Shown piece after piece: positions 18,898-27,213 of a stretch of DNA of 64,000 nt (the first letter of the stretch is position 1; each line of letters starts with the position of its first letter). A program made the position numbers and the translations under genes. Origin of the DNA: GCA-2732755 sp965228265 (GTDB lineage: Bacteria; Planctomycetota; Phycisphaerae; Phycisphaerales; UBA1924). The stretch covers positions 2,976,001 to 3,040,000 of the forward strand of contig OZ245804.1 of the NCBI GenBank assembly GCA_965228265.1, given 5' to 3'. Below the pieces are notes generated by a model, which was not told the origin of the DNA, searched no databases, and saw nothing but the letters and a program-made list of their open reading frames with translations.

Positions 18898-19694
18898 CCC
18901 AGGCCATCGCACCAGCCCGTCACTCTCGTCAGTTCCTGCGAGTCTTCGGCTGGTACGCCTGCCGACTGCTGCGCAAGCGGTTCGCTTCGGTGAGGATCGC
19001 AGACGACACCGATGAAGTCATACGCAGCGTCGCCGATTCCGATCAGCCGGTGATCGTCGCCATGAACCATCCGAGCTGGTGGGATCCCATCATCGGCGTC
19101 ACCATCAAACACCTCTTTATGCGTCAGCGATTCGCGATCTCCCCGATCGACATGGCCATGTACAAGCGCTTCGGGTTCATGAAACGCCTCGGCCTTTTCG
19201 GCATCGACCTTGACTACCCCGAAGCGAGCAGCGCGATGCTCGACTACATCCAAAGCTGCGCCAGTACCCACCCGGACATCGCACTCTTCATCACCCCCCA
19301 AGGTCAGTTCAGTGACACCCGAACACCCATCATCGTTCGCCCGGGCATTGCGTCGGCTGCTCTCTCGCTGACGAACGCTGCGGTGCTGTCGCTTTCAGCC
19401 GAACTCCCCTTCTGGCACGATCAACGTCCCGAACTTCTGCTCCGAGCCGAGCGATGCAAAAGGCCAGAATTGCACACCACGACCGCCTGGGTACGCGCCA
19501 TCCGCGACTGCATGCAACACAACGCCGATTGCCTGGCCGAGATCGCCATCGCTCGCGATGCCCAGCGTCTGAGGCCGCTGCTGACCCGCAAGGGTTCAGC
19601 GGTGAACCCCGCGTTCGACCTCTTGCAGAAAGCTCGCGGCAGATCGGCGGGCGTCACACTCAGAGACCACCACAACTCCGAGGCCTCGTCGTGA
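18894..19694 (+). CDS. PlsC-family acyltransferase, probable carotenoid or glycolipid acylation
   Basis: The 266-residue protein carries the acyltransferase box NHPSWWDP (H-x4-D, about residues 56-61) that binds the acyl donor, and a downstream FITPQGQFSD segment corresponding to the EG(T/Q)xS-like motif in the family. It lies inside an overlapping carotenoid operon, so its acceptor is probably the sugar of a carotenoid glycoside, as in staphyloxanthin-type pathways. A phospholipid role is the alternative. The ATG overlaps the upstream stop, and the TGA overlaps the downstream GTG. Confidence 0.75.
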   Translation: MTQAIAPARHSRQFLRVFGWYACRLLRKRFASVRIADDTDEVIRSVADSDQPVIVAMNHPSWWDPIIGVTIKHLFMRQRFAISPIDMAMYKRFGFMKRLGLFGIDLDYPEASSAMLDYIQSCASTHPDIALFITPQGQFSDTRTPIIVRPGIASAALSLTNAAVLSLSAELPFWHDQRPELLLRAERCKRPELHTTTAWVRAIRDCMQHNADCLAEIAIARDAQRLRPLLTRKGSAVNPAFDLLQKARGRSAGVTLRDHHNSEASS

Positions 19695-21397
19695 CCAGTT
19701 TCGAGATCTACCTCACCTCCTGCGCCGCGGTCTCGCTCATCACGTTCGCACTGACACTGCGCAACCTCGGCCTATTCCATAAGCCGAGTCCGCCCGCTTC
19801 GGCATGCGACTCTCTCGTCAGCGTGTGCATCCCTTGCCGAAACGAGGAGCACAACGTCGCCGAGGTCATCAACTGCGTCATGCACTCTCGGCACAGGCCC
19901 ATCGAGATCCTGCTGTACGACGACGACTCTACCGACGCAACAAGTGAGCTGATTAGCAGGTTCACCGCACTTTCTCCGGAGGTCCGGGCTGTACCGGGTC
20001 AGCCGCTCCCTCCCGGCTGGTGCGGCAAACAGCACGCGTGCCACAGACTCGCCGCCGAAGCTACGGGTGACTGGCTGCTCTTCATCGACGCAGACGTCAG
20101 GCTCGAACCGGACGCAATCGGAAACGCCCTCGCGTACGCACACGAAGCCGATGCAGCCCTGGTCTCAACATTCCCGAGACAGATCACGCACACACTCGGC
20201 GAGAAGCTGATCGTGCCAATGATGTTCTACCTGCTGCTGGGTTACCTGCCATTCGATCGGATGCGCCGCTCACTGTCGCCGGCCGCCAGCGCCGGCTGCG
20301 GCCAGTTCATTCTTGCGCAGCGCGATGCGTACCTCGCCACTGGCGGGCACGAGTCTGTCAAGGCCTCGATGCACGACGGCATCAAGCTTCCACGCACGTT
20401 CCGCAAACACGGATACAGAACCGATATCTTCGACGGCACGCAACTGGCGAGCGTCCGCATGTACACCGGTCTCCGCGAAACATGGTTCGGCTTTGCGAAG
20501 AACGCATATGAAGGACTCGGTTCGCTGACACTCCTGGTGTTTCTGACCGTGCTGCACCTGGCCGTTCACGTGACGCCTTGGGTGCTCCTGCCAATCCTGA
20601 TTCTCACCGATTCAAGCATCATCGTCCTGACACTCAGTTCCTCGGCTATCGTGCTGCAGGTGTTGCAGCGCTTGGCCTTGACCAGACGCTTCGAACACTC
20701 GTCGTTGCTCGCCCTGCTGCACCCCTTGTCGGTCCTGCTGCTGACAACTGTCCAGTGGCACTCGTTTGCATTGCAGCTCCGATCCCGACAATCATGGAAG
20801 GGAAGAACCATGTCCTCCGACCCTGCGCCCGCGAACCAGTCCAAAGAGCGAGTCGTCCTTGTCGATGCCGATGACCGCGAAGTAGGCACGAGCGAGAAGA
20901 TCGCCGCGCACACCAACGGCGGCACGCTGCACCGAGCCTTCTCAGTCTTCATCCTGGACCGCAACGACCGGCTCATGCTCCAGCAGCGAGCAGACTCAAA
21001 GTACCACTTCGCAGGCTTGTGGACCAACACGTGCTGCGGCCACCCGAGACCACAGGAAACACCGATCGAAGCCGCCGGCCGAAGACTCCAGGAGGAAATG
21101 GGCTTTACGACACAGCTGACGCCCCGCGGCCAATTCACGTACAAAGCGACAGATGCCGAGTCAGGCCTGACCGAGCACGAGATCGACCACGTCTTTGTCG
21201 GGCGCTTCGAAGGTGCGCCCACAACAAACCCAGACGAAGCCGCCGACTGGCGATGGGTGGACTTGCGTTCGCTCGCGATGCAGCTACAGACCCAGCCAGA
21301 GAAGTTCACGCCCTGGTTCCCGATCGCACTAGCCGAGCTCACCGAGTACCAAGCCGCTGCAAACTCTCTGCCGCCCCTTGATCGCTCAGCACACTAA
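19691..21397 (+). CDS. Fusion of family 2 glycosyltransferase and type 1 IPP isomerase
   Basis: One uninterrupted 568-codon frame starts at GTG 19691, overlapping the acyltransferase stop. Residues 1-373 form a CrtQ-like glycosyltransferase: an N-terminal membrane segment, a GT2 fold with CIPCRNEEHN and the DAD metal motif (FIDADVRLEPDA), and three C-terminal membrane helices ending in SWKGRT. Residues 374-568 are a complete Nudix-fold isopentenyl-diphosphate isomerase with the active-site Cys in TNTCCGHP and EEMGF. An internal ATG at 20810 is preceded by GGAAGGGAAG. Free isomerase could therefore be made as well as, or instead of, the fusion. The isomerase balances IPP and DMAPP for the pathway, and the transferase would add sugar to the carotenoid acid. 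Confidence 0.85.
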   Translation: MTSFEIYLTSCAAVSLITFALTLRNLGLFHKPSPPASACDSLVSVCIPCRNEEHNVAEVINCVMHSRHRPIEILLYDDDSTDATSELISRFTALSPEVRAVPGQPLPPGWCGKQHACHRLAAEATGDWLLFIDADVRLEPDAIGNALAYAHEADAALVSTFPRQITHTLGEKLIVPMMFYLLLGYLPFDRMRRSLSPAASAGCGQFILAQRDAYLATGGHESVKASMHDGIKLPRTFRKHGYRTDIFDGTQLASVRMYTGLRETWFGFAKNAYEGLGSLTLLVFLTVLHLAVHVTPWVLLPILILTDSSIIVLTLSSSAIVLQVLQRLALTRRFEHSSLLALLHPLSVLLLTTVQWHSFALQLRSRQSWKGRTMSSDPAPANQSKERVVLVDADDREVGTSEKIAAHTNGGTLHRAFSVFILDRNDRLMLQQRADSKYHFAGLWTNTCCGHPRPQETPIEAAGRRLQEEMGFTTQLTPRGQFTYKATDAESGLTEHEIDHVFVGRFEGAPTTNPDEAADWRWVDLRSLAMQLQTQPEKFTPWFPIALAELTEYQAAANSLPPLDRSAH

Positions 21398-22166
21398 CAC
21401 GAGACTGATTGTGCACCGGGATGCCGAACACCTTCACGAGTTCCCGGCCTTCTTCGGCAACAATGCCGACCGTGCCCGCGTCCCTGGCGACCCACGCGCG
21501 CTGGCTGAGCACAATGCGGGCCGGCCCAACCGAGAATGAGAGCTCGGACTCAAACACGAACGCTTCAAAGAGACCGGCCGGCACCTCAATGGTCTGTGAG
21601 CCGATCCCGCGAATGGTTGATGTGCCATCCCCTTCACCCGAACCGAACATCGGCCCTGTTGCGCTGACCCGGATCTCGCGGACAATCTCCTCCCCGGCAA
21701 GCAGTGTTGCCGGCATGAAAAGCGCCCTCGGTTCAAACGCGCTCTCCATCCCGTTGGCCACATTTGAAACAATCAGGATCTCGCCCGCGTCGCTCTTCTC
21801 CAGAACATTTCGACCCGTCGCCGTCGACTTCGTCTCAGTCATCAGTTCAACAACGAGCGTGCCGTCGGATTCTGGTGAGAGCGTGCGGGTCACCGCTTCG
21901 GGCGTCTCGGAGCTCGATACAAAGCGCAGAAAGCGGTCAACCCTACCCGCAGTCGCCCAGACACTCTCCGCTCCGAGCTGCCCCTCCTCCAACAGTTCAC
22001 CGACACGCAGGCCGCTCTCTCGCTCACTCAATGGCACGGCCAAGACGCCAAGCGGCTCATACACCGCCACCGCCCGGGATGAACAAGCATGCGACACCAG
22101 CGTGAATCCAACAAGGCCAACGCTCGAAAGCGAGAGTAGAATCAACGAAGCGGGCTTTCTGGCCAT
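21339..22166 (-). CDS. Exported protein of unknown function
   Basis: The 275-residue product begins with a signal sequence (about residues 1-28) ending near LVSHACS. Cys28 is a weak lipobox candidate because -3 is Ser and -2 is His. The start at 22166 follows AGGGG at good spacing; the frame stays open upstream but reads into an unrelated region. The mature part is beta-rich, contains SGEGDGTSTIRGIGSQTIEVPAGLFEA-type text (split here by eye, not a known motif), and matches no family I recognise. Its last 59 bases overlap, in antisense, the 3' end of the glycosyltransferase-isomerase gene. It diverges from the peroxiredoxin gene. Confidence 0.7.
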   Translation of the reverse strand: MARKPASLILLSLSSVGLVGFTLVSHACSSRAVAVYEPLGVLAVPLSERESGLRVGELLEEGQLGAESVWATAGRVDRFLRFVSSSETPEAVTRTLSPESDGTLVVELMTETKSTATGRNVLEKSDAGEILIVSNVANGMESAFEPRALFMPATLLAGEEIVREIRVSATGPMFGSGEGDGTSTIRGIGSQTIEVPAGLFEAFVFESELSFSVGPARIVLSQRAWVARDAGTVGIVAEEGRELVKVFGIPVHNQSRVSVLSDQGAAESLQRLGTR

Positions 22167-22271
22167 GAGTATCCCCTGCGGCGTCATTGCGGACCTCCGG
22201 CGCACGTTGCATGCCAAAGACGCATTCGCCACGTCGCACCGCCTTGGATTCAGCGGGCCGGGGAGAATTTG

Positions 22272-22745
22272 ATGAATGCCCTCCGTATCGGTGACCCGGC
22301 TCCAGACTTCACGATCGATACAACGACCGATGCCACGCTCCATGCCCTGATCGAGGAGAGGCAGACCGCCGCGGTTGTATATTTCTATCCTCTGGATTTC
22401 TCTCCAGTGTGCTCGGCACAGGCCTGCATGATTCGCGGCATCCAGAAAGGGACAGATGGCGGGCTTTCGCCGCTGATCATCGGCGTCAGCCCCCAATCGG
22501 ATCGCGTCCACTCGAAGTTCCGAGACTCCAAGAACCTGCCTCAGCTTCTTGTGGCCGATCGAAACAAGGCGATCGCCACCAGCTATGGCGCTGTCGGATT
22601 GCTTGGCATGATCCGGCGTGTGTCATTCCTGATCAATCCGAACATGAGAATCGCCGACCGAGCCTTCGGCACACTCAGCCTCGCTCAACATCAGAAACTC
22701 GTCAGCGACTATGTCGGCTCTCTGGCTGACCCGCCCGATGCCTGA
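22272..22745 (+). CDS. bcp: Peroxiredoxin of the PrxQ/BCP type
   Basis: This 157-residue thiol peroxidase reduces hydrogen and alkyl peroxides. The peroxidatic Cys47 lies in YPLDFSPVC and the resolving Cys52 follows five residues later; this C-x4-C spacing defines the atypical 2-Cys PrxQ/BCP group. A GGGGAG site precedes the ATG at 22272; a TTG three bases earlier is a possible but less likely start. It is transcribed divergently from the exported protein and sits next to pigment genes, which fits a role in oxidative protection, although no shared regulation is visible. Confidence 0.88.
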   Translation: MNALRIGDPAPDFTIDTTTDATLHALIEERQTAAVVYFYPLDFSPVCSAQACMIRGIQKGTDGGLSPLIIGVSPQSDRVHSKFRDSKNLPQLLVADRNKAIATSYGAVGLLGMIRRVSFLINPNMRIADRAFGTLSLAQHQKLVSDYVGSLADPPDA

Positions 22746-22818
22746 ACATGCTTGTGCACCAATCTCTGGGTGCATTCGGACAATTCGATTTCCGTCCGTC
22801 GGACGACCTGCCCCGCTC

Positions 22819-23769
22819 TCACGGGGACCAACGCAGGCCAACCTTCTCCTCGGAAACAGACCATAAACGCATCGCAGCATCTCGATCGAGCGCATGCTCC
22901 TTGAGTTCGCACTCACCAACAGGGCCCTTGAAGTACCCAAAGCCCGTCGGCCCATAGAAGCCCTGGGGCTTCAGGTTGCGCTCAGTGGCACAGAGAATCT
23001 CGGGCCATGCCCCACGCTCAGCCGACTGCGCGATGAGAGGAGCCGTCACAGCCCACATCAGCCGTGAAGTGAACGACCCCTCTTCCTTGACAAGCGTGGT
23101 CTTCGAGGCCCCGGGGTGACAGACATGCACCCCCACGCTCTTGCCTGATTCGCTCACGCGCCGTTCGAGTTCGTACGCAAACATCATCTGAGCAAGCTTG
23201 CTCTGGGCATAAGACGCCCACGGCGAGTAATTCTTGTCGAAGTTCAGATCCTCGAATTGGATCCTCTTCAGCCCCATGTTGTAGCCCATACTCCCCACCA
23301 CCACGATCCGCCCCGACACCGACTCGATGTGATCGAACAGAAGCCCGCTGAGCAGGAAATGACCGAAGTGATTCACCCCGAGCTGACTCTCAAACCCATC
23401 GGCCGTGATCTGCTGCTTCGCGACCTGCGCAATCGCGGCATTGCAGATCAGCACGTCGAGTTGTGCCACCTGCTCCCTCACCTGAGCCGCCGCATCCCGC
23501 ACGGACTTCAGATCGGCCAGATCCAACTGCACGAATCGAACGCTTGCTCCGTCGCGGACGTGTGATTGCAACGACCTCATGGCCGCCTCTGCCTTCTGCG
23601 GATTCCGGCAGAGCATGACGATGCTGGCACCCTTGCCGAGCAGGATCCGTGACGCCTCATACCCCAGCCCCACATTCGCCCCCGTGATGGCGAACGTCTT
23701 CCCGGCCTGATCGTCGAGACCTTCAGGCGTCCAGCCGTTCGGTCCGAACCGATTCCTCTTCTGGTCCAT
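22819..23769 (-). CDS. Short-chain dehydrogenase/reductase
   Basis: The 316-residue NAD(P)-dependent enzyme has the cofactor motif TGANVGLGYEA (about residues 30-40), NAAIAQ after the central strand, and the catalytic set Ser in VVVGSMGY, then YAQSK (Tyr-x3-Lys). It resembles the retinol dehydrogenase or protochlorophyllide-reductase-like subgroup, but the substrate is unknown. AGGAG 8 bases upstream fixes ATG 23769 as the start; a GTG at 23778 is the alternative. It is divergent from an AraC regulator, which probably controls it. That arrangement is common for SDR enzymes of this class. Confidence 0.88.
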   Translation of the reverse strand: MDQKRNRFGPNGWTPEGLDDQAGKTFAITGANVGLGYEASRILLGKGASIVMLCRNPQKAEAAMRSLQSHVRDGASVRFVQLDLADLKSVRDAAAQVREQVAQLDVLICNAAIAQVAKQQITADGFESQLGVNHFGHFLLSGLLFDHIESVSGRIVVVGSMGYNMGLKRIQFEDLNFDKNYSPWASYAQSKLAQMMFAYELERRVSESGKSVGVHVCHPGASKTTLVKEEGSFTSRLMWAVTAPLIAQSAERGAWPEILCATERNLKPQGFYGPTGFGYFKGPVGECELKEHALDRDAAMRLWSVSEEKVGLRWSP

Positions 23770-23919
23770 GGTTGACACTCCTCATACCACCCGGCGACCC
23801 CAAAGTCGACTATGAACATTACTACCACATTTGCCTATATCAATACGTTTTCCGCTCAATTACTTGCCTGATCGTCTCAACATAATTGCATTACGACATT
23901 CGCAGGCGATACTGTACGT
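23770..23919. promoter_or_regulatory. AT-rich divergent promoter region, SDR / AraC
   Basis: This 150-base spacer is clearly richer in A and T than its surroundings. On the plus strand a GATACT box at 23908-23913 lies 6 bases before the AraC start codon, with TTGCAT at 23886-23891 upstream (16-base spacer); this would give a leaderless transcript. The SDR side has an ordinary AGGAG site next to its start. Binding sites for the AraC protein are expected here, but I could not define a repeat with confidence. Confidence 0.45.
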
Positions 23920-24801
23920 ATGAACCATGACCTCTTAGCTTTCGTTGAGAGACACGCGCCAAAGGAAGGCCCCACGCAGACCCTCATCCCGGGCCTCCAG
24001 CTCTACCGCATCTCCGGCCCGATCCAACGGTCCCCTGCGGTCTACACGCCACGAATCTGCATCAACACCCTCGGCTGCAAACGAGTCTTCTCCAGCGCGG
24101 GCATGCACACCTACGACGCACACCGATTCATCTGCTGCACCATGCCCGTACCGGTCGAAGTCGAGGTTCCCGATGCAACCCCAGACGAACCGGTCATGGG
24201 CATCTCCCTCGAACTCGAATCCGCGCCCTTCCGCGAACTCATCCAGACACTCTCCGAGACGCAAGGACTCAACACCGATTCCGCTCCCGAGACAAAGGGG
24301 CCGCAAGGCTTGGCCTCCGCACAGTTATCCGACCAGCTAGAGGAAACCATGTACCGGCTGCTTGTGCTGCTCGAGGATCCCGCAGCATGTCGCGCCCTTG
24401 CGCACGGACGCCTGACCGAGATCTACTACCTCCTGCTGACCGGTCCGCTCGGGCCCGTGATCCGTCGCAGGTTCGGCACCTCACAAACTATCGCCGAGAC
24501 TATCTGCTACCTCCAGAACAACATCTCCGAGTCGCTCTCGATCGACCAGCTCGCCAAGTGGGCAGGCATGAGCCGGGCGACCTTCCATCGCAAGTTCAAA
24601 GACGTCACAGGCCTGGCGCCCATCCAGTTCATCAAACAGTTTCGACTCAACTCGGCGGCTATGCATCTCGCCGCAGGCATGCGCACAGGCGAAGCCGCAG
24701 ACAGGGTTGGTTACCACAGCCCCTCTCAGTTCAGCCGCGAGTTCAAAAGACAGTTCGGCCTCTCCCCCAGGGATTGGGCATCCAGCATCCCGTCCCAGTG
24801 A
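23920..24801 (+). CDS. AraC-family transcriptional regulator
   Basis: The 293-residue regulator has an N-terminal AraC_N-type sensor domain (about residues 15-170) and a C-terminal double helix-turn-helix (about 195-290). The first recognition helix lies around WAGMSRATFHRKFKD and the second around GYHSPSQFSREFKRQFG. The effector is unknown. It is divergent from the SDR gene and is the best candidate for its regulator. No ribosome-binding site precedes the ATG; the close -10-like box suggests a leaderless message. Confidence 0.88.
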   Translation: MNHDLLAFVERHAPKEGPTQTLIPGLQLYRISGPIQRSPAVYTPRICINTLGCKRVFSSAGMHTYDAHRFICCTMPVPVEVEVPDATPDEPVMGISLELESAPFRELIQTLSETQGLNTDSAPETKGPQGLASAQLSDQLEETMYRLLVLLEDPAACRALAHGRLTEIYYLLLTGPLGPVIRRRFGTSQTIAETICYLQNNISESLSIDQLAKWAGMSRATFHRKFKDVTGLAPIQFIKQFRLNSAAMHLAAGMRTGEAADRVGYHSPSQFSREFKRQFGLSPRDWASSIPSQ

Positions 24802-25017
24802 CAACCCAATGGGCCAGCTTTGCCATCGGGGGGCACACAACACGCCAACGGCACCGTCCCCGATCACTCCGTCCTGAAACATCACGAGGGATAGATAAGG
24901 ATCATGCGACCACTCAGAAGCACCTAATCGGATGCCAAGATCCCGTAACGGGCCCGGATCTCGCCCCCGCAATCTGCATCTGGGTGACCAAAAAGATATT
25001 GGTGAGACGAAATACGT

Positions 25018-25039
25018 GTTTCAAACGTGCGTTTGAAAC
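25018..25039. promoter_or_regulatory. Inverted repeat, probable TetR operator
   Basis: Two exact 10-base arms, GTTTCAAACG and CGTTTGAAAC, flank a 2-base spacer (TG). The repeat ends 3 bases before the GTG start of the TetR gene. Length and position match an autoregulatory TetR-family operator that would block initiation of the tetR-efflux operon when bound. Confidence 0.75.
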
Positions 25040-25042
25040 CCC

Positions 25043-25771
25043 GTGGACCCCAAACTCCAAGACATTCCGAACGAGAATGACACGAAGCAGCGGATACTCG
25101 ATGCCGCTGTCGTCTTGTTCAGTCAAAGCGGTTACCGATCGACTTCGGTCGCAGCCATCTGCGAGAAAGCGCAGGTCAATGTCGCCGCAGTCAACTACCA
25201 CTTCCACTCGAAACTCGAGTTGTACGTCCAGGTATGGAAGGTCGCCCTCGAACGCGAAGCCAACCTCAACCCACCGGACGGGGGTGTTGCCGAAGACGCT
25301 CCCGCAGAGGACCGGCTCAAAGGCAGAATCCGATCCCTGATCCACAGGTTCGTGCGCCCCAACGCTCCGAGTGAGCTGTCAATGCTCATCATCCACGAAC
25401 TCGCGTCACCTACCGACCCGGTCATTGATCAAATCCGATTCGATGCGGTTCAACCGCCCCACGCGGCCATGTGCGCACTCGTCCGTGAAATGCTGGGGAA
25501 CTGCGCAACAGATCGAGATGTGCTCTACACCACGATGGGGATCGTCGTCCCCGTTGTCGGGCTCGGCCTCCAACTGCAATCCGTCTACCGGCGGGATCGT
25601 ACTTCCAACGACGAATACGGGTCCGAAACACTGAGACTTCCGGGCGCCGAGTTCCGCCATGCCATCGAACAAGAGAACGGATTCGAAGCACTGATTGATC
25701 ACTTTACGATGATATCACTCGCCGGCATCGAAGCGGTGCGCCGCGATGTTACGTCTCGAGGTGCACCATGA
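25043..25771 (+). CDS. TetR-family transcriptional repressor of the downstream RND operon
   Basis: The 242-residue protein has an N-terminal TetR helix-turn-helix (about residues 15-60): RILDAAVVLFSQSGY, then TSVAAICEKAQVNVAAVNYHF. Its C-terminal ligand domain resembles the CecR/DUF1956 group. The GTG start at 25043 is placed directly after a 22-base inverted repeat and has no Shine-Dalgarno site, so either translation is leaderless or initiation overlaps the operator. Its stop overlaps the ATG of the outer-membrane channel gene, so regulator and pump are cotranscribed. Ligand is unknown; CecR-like regulators usually sense drugs or aromatic compounds. Confidence 0.88.
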   Translation: MDPKLQDIPNENDTKQRILDAAVVLFSQSGYRSTSVAAICEKAQVNVAAVNYHFHSKLELYVQVWKVALEREANLNPPDGGVAEDAPAEDRLKGRIRSLIHRFVRPNAPSELSMLIIHELASPTDPVIDQIRFDAVQPPHAAMCALVREMLGNCATDRDVLYTTMGIVVPVVGLGLQLQSVYRRDRTSNDEYGSETLRLPGAEFRHAIEQENGFEALIDHFTMISLAGIEAVRRDVTSRGAP

Positions 25772-27213
25772 ATGACCGACTCGCCTTGGTGTGTCTGACA
25801 AGCGTTCTCATCGGCTGCCACTCAGCACCGCGAGACTTTCAGTCGCCTGTGGCCGTGCCTGCTGAGTGGTCAGCGACACACACAGGTTCTGTCGTACCCG
25901 ATCAGTGGTGGACAGCACTGAATGATCCGTCACTCAACCAGCTGATTGAGACGGCCCTGAATGACAATTTCAGCCTCCGCATGGCGTGGGATCGACTCTC
26001 CCAAGCCAGAGCAATCGCACGCCGTGACGGCGCAGAGATCTCTCCAACGCTCGATCTGACTGGCGGCGTGAGCCGTTCGCGGGACCAGAGCTCGGTCTAC
26101 ACAACTGACTGGGACCTTGGCCTGATGGCGAGCTACGAACTCGATGTCTGGGGACGCGTACGCAGCACGCGCGATGCAGCCCTGCTCGACGCCATGGTCG
26201 CCGAGGAGGATGTGCATACCGCGGCCATCTCACTGACTGCGGATATCGCGAACCGATGGTTCGAGTACGCGGAACAGATCCAACGCATCGAGGTTCTCGA
26301 GCGTCAGCAGCAGAATAACCGGGATGTGCTCGAGATCATCACTGCCCAATTCAGAGCGGGCCAGGTCCGTGCCGAGAACGTTCTTCGTCAGCAGAATCTC
26401 GTAGAATCAACAATCGGCGATCTCGCGCTCGCCCATCGACAGGCCGAGACGATTCGTTTGCAGCTCTTGGTCCTGCTCGGGCAATCGCCTGACACCACAC
26501 TGCCGGCAAGTGACGCCTCGCTCATCGCCCTTCCTCCGCTCCCGGATATCGGTATCCCCGCAACGATTCTCCAGCAGCGGCCCGATGTACGCAGCGCTTA
26601 CAGAGCGGTTCAGGCCGCAGACCAGCGGACCGCCGCCGCGATCGCGGATCAGTATCCGAAGATCAGTCTTTCTGCATCGATCAGTACATCTGCAAACCGG
26701 GCCAGCGATCTTTTCGACAACTGGGCCGGCAGCCTGGCCGCAAACCTGGTTCAACCGCTGCTCGACGGGGGACAACGCAGGGCCGAGGTTGATCGCACGC
26801 TGGCAAGCACATCCGAAGCAATCAACAGCTACGCGCAGACGGTCCTCACGGCAATCAGTGAAGTCGAATCCGCTCTGGCTCAAGAACGTCAGCAGATGGC
26901 GTATGTACAGAGCATTGACAGGCAGTTCACGACGGCGCAGCAGGTCGTTGAGCGCGTCCGCGACAGCTATCTTGGCGGGCAGAGTGACTACCTGAATGTG
27001 CTCGATGCGCAAACAACCGTTCAACAACTCGAGCTGCAGCAACTTGAAGCCCATAGAGTCTTGATCGGCTACCGCGTTGATCTCTATCGAGCACTTGCCG
27101 GCGGCTGGGCGGCGACGGCGCCTGATCAGGCACGCTTCGTAGAAAGAGACAACCCGACGGTTTCGCCAGATCACGATTCGTCACGTGATGCTACATCAGG
27201 AGATTCGCAATGA
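25768..27213 (+). CDS. Outer-membrane efflux lipoprotein (NodT/OprM-like)
   Basis: The 481-residue channel protein starts with a lipoprotein signal with lipobox LIGC at residues 14-17. WWTALNDPSLNQLIETAL then gives the usual N-terminal NodT signature (about 48-65). Two coiled TolC-type repeats follow. The tail after about residue 460 is acidic and Ser-rich. It is the second gene of the tetR operon; both ends overlap the neighbouring genes by 4 bases. It partners the adaptor and pump that follow. Confidence 0.9.
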   Translation: MNDRLALVCLTSVLIGCHSAPRDFQSPVAVPAEWSATHTGSVVPDQWWTALNDPSLNQLIETALNDNFSLRMAWDRLSQARAIARRDGAEISPTLDLTGGVSRSRDQSSVYTTDWDLGLMASYELDVWGRVRSTRDAALLDAMVAEEDVHTAAISLTADIANRWFEYAEQIQRIEVLERQQQNNRDVLEIITAQFRAGQVRAENVLRQQNLVESTIGDLALAHRQAETIRLQLLVLLGQSPDTTLPASDASLIALPPLPDIGIPATILQQRPDVRSAYRAVQAADQRTAAAIADQYPKISLSASISTSANRASDLFDNWAGSLAANLVQPLLDGGQRRAEVDRTLASTSEAINSYAQTVLTAISEVESALAQERQQMAYVQSIDRQFTTAQQVVERVRDSYLGGQSDYLNVLDAQTTVQQLELQQLEAHRVLIGYRVDLYRALAGGWAATAPDQARFVERDNPTVSPDHDSSRDATSGDSQ

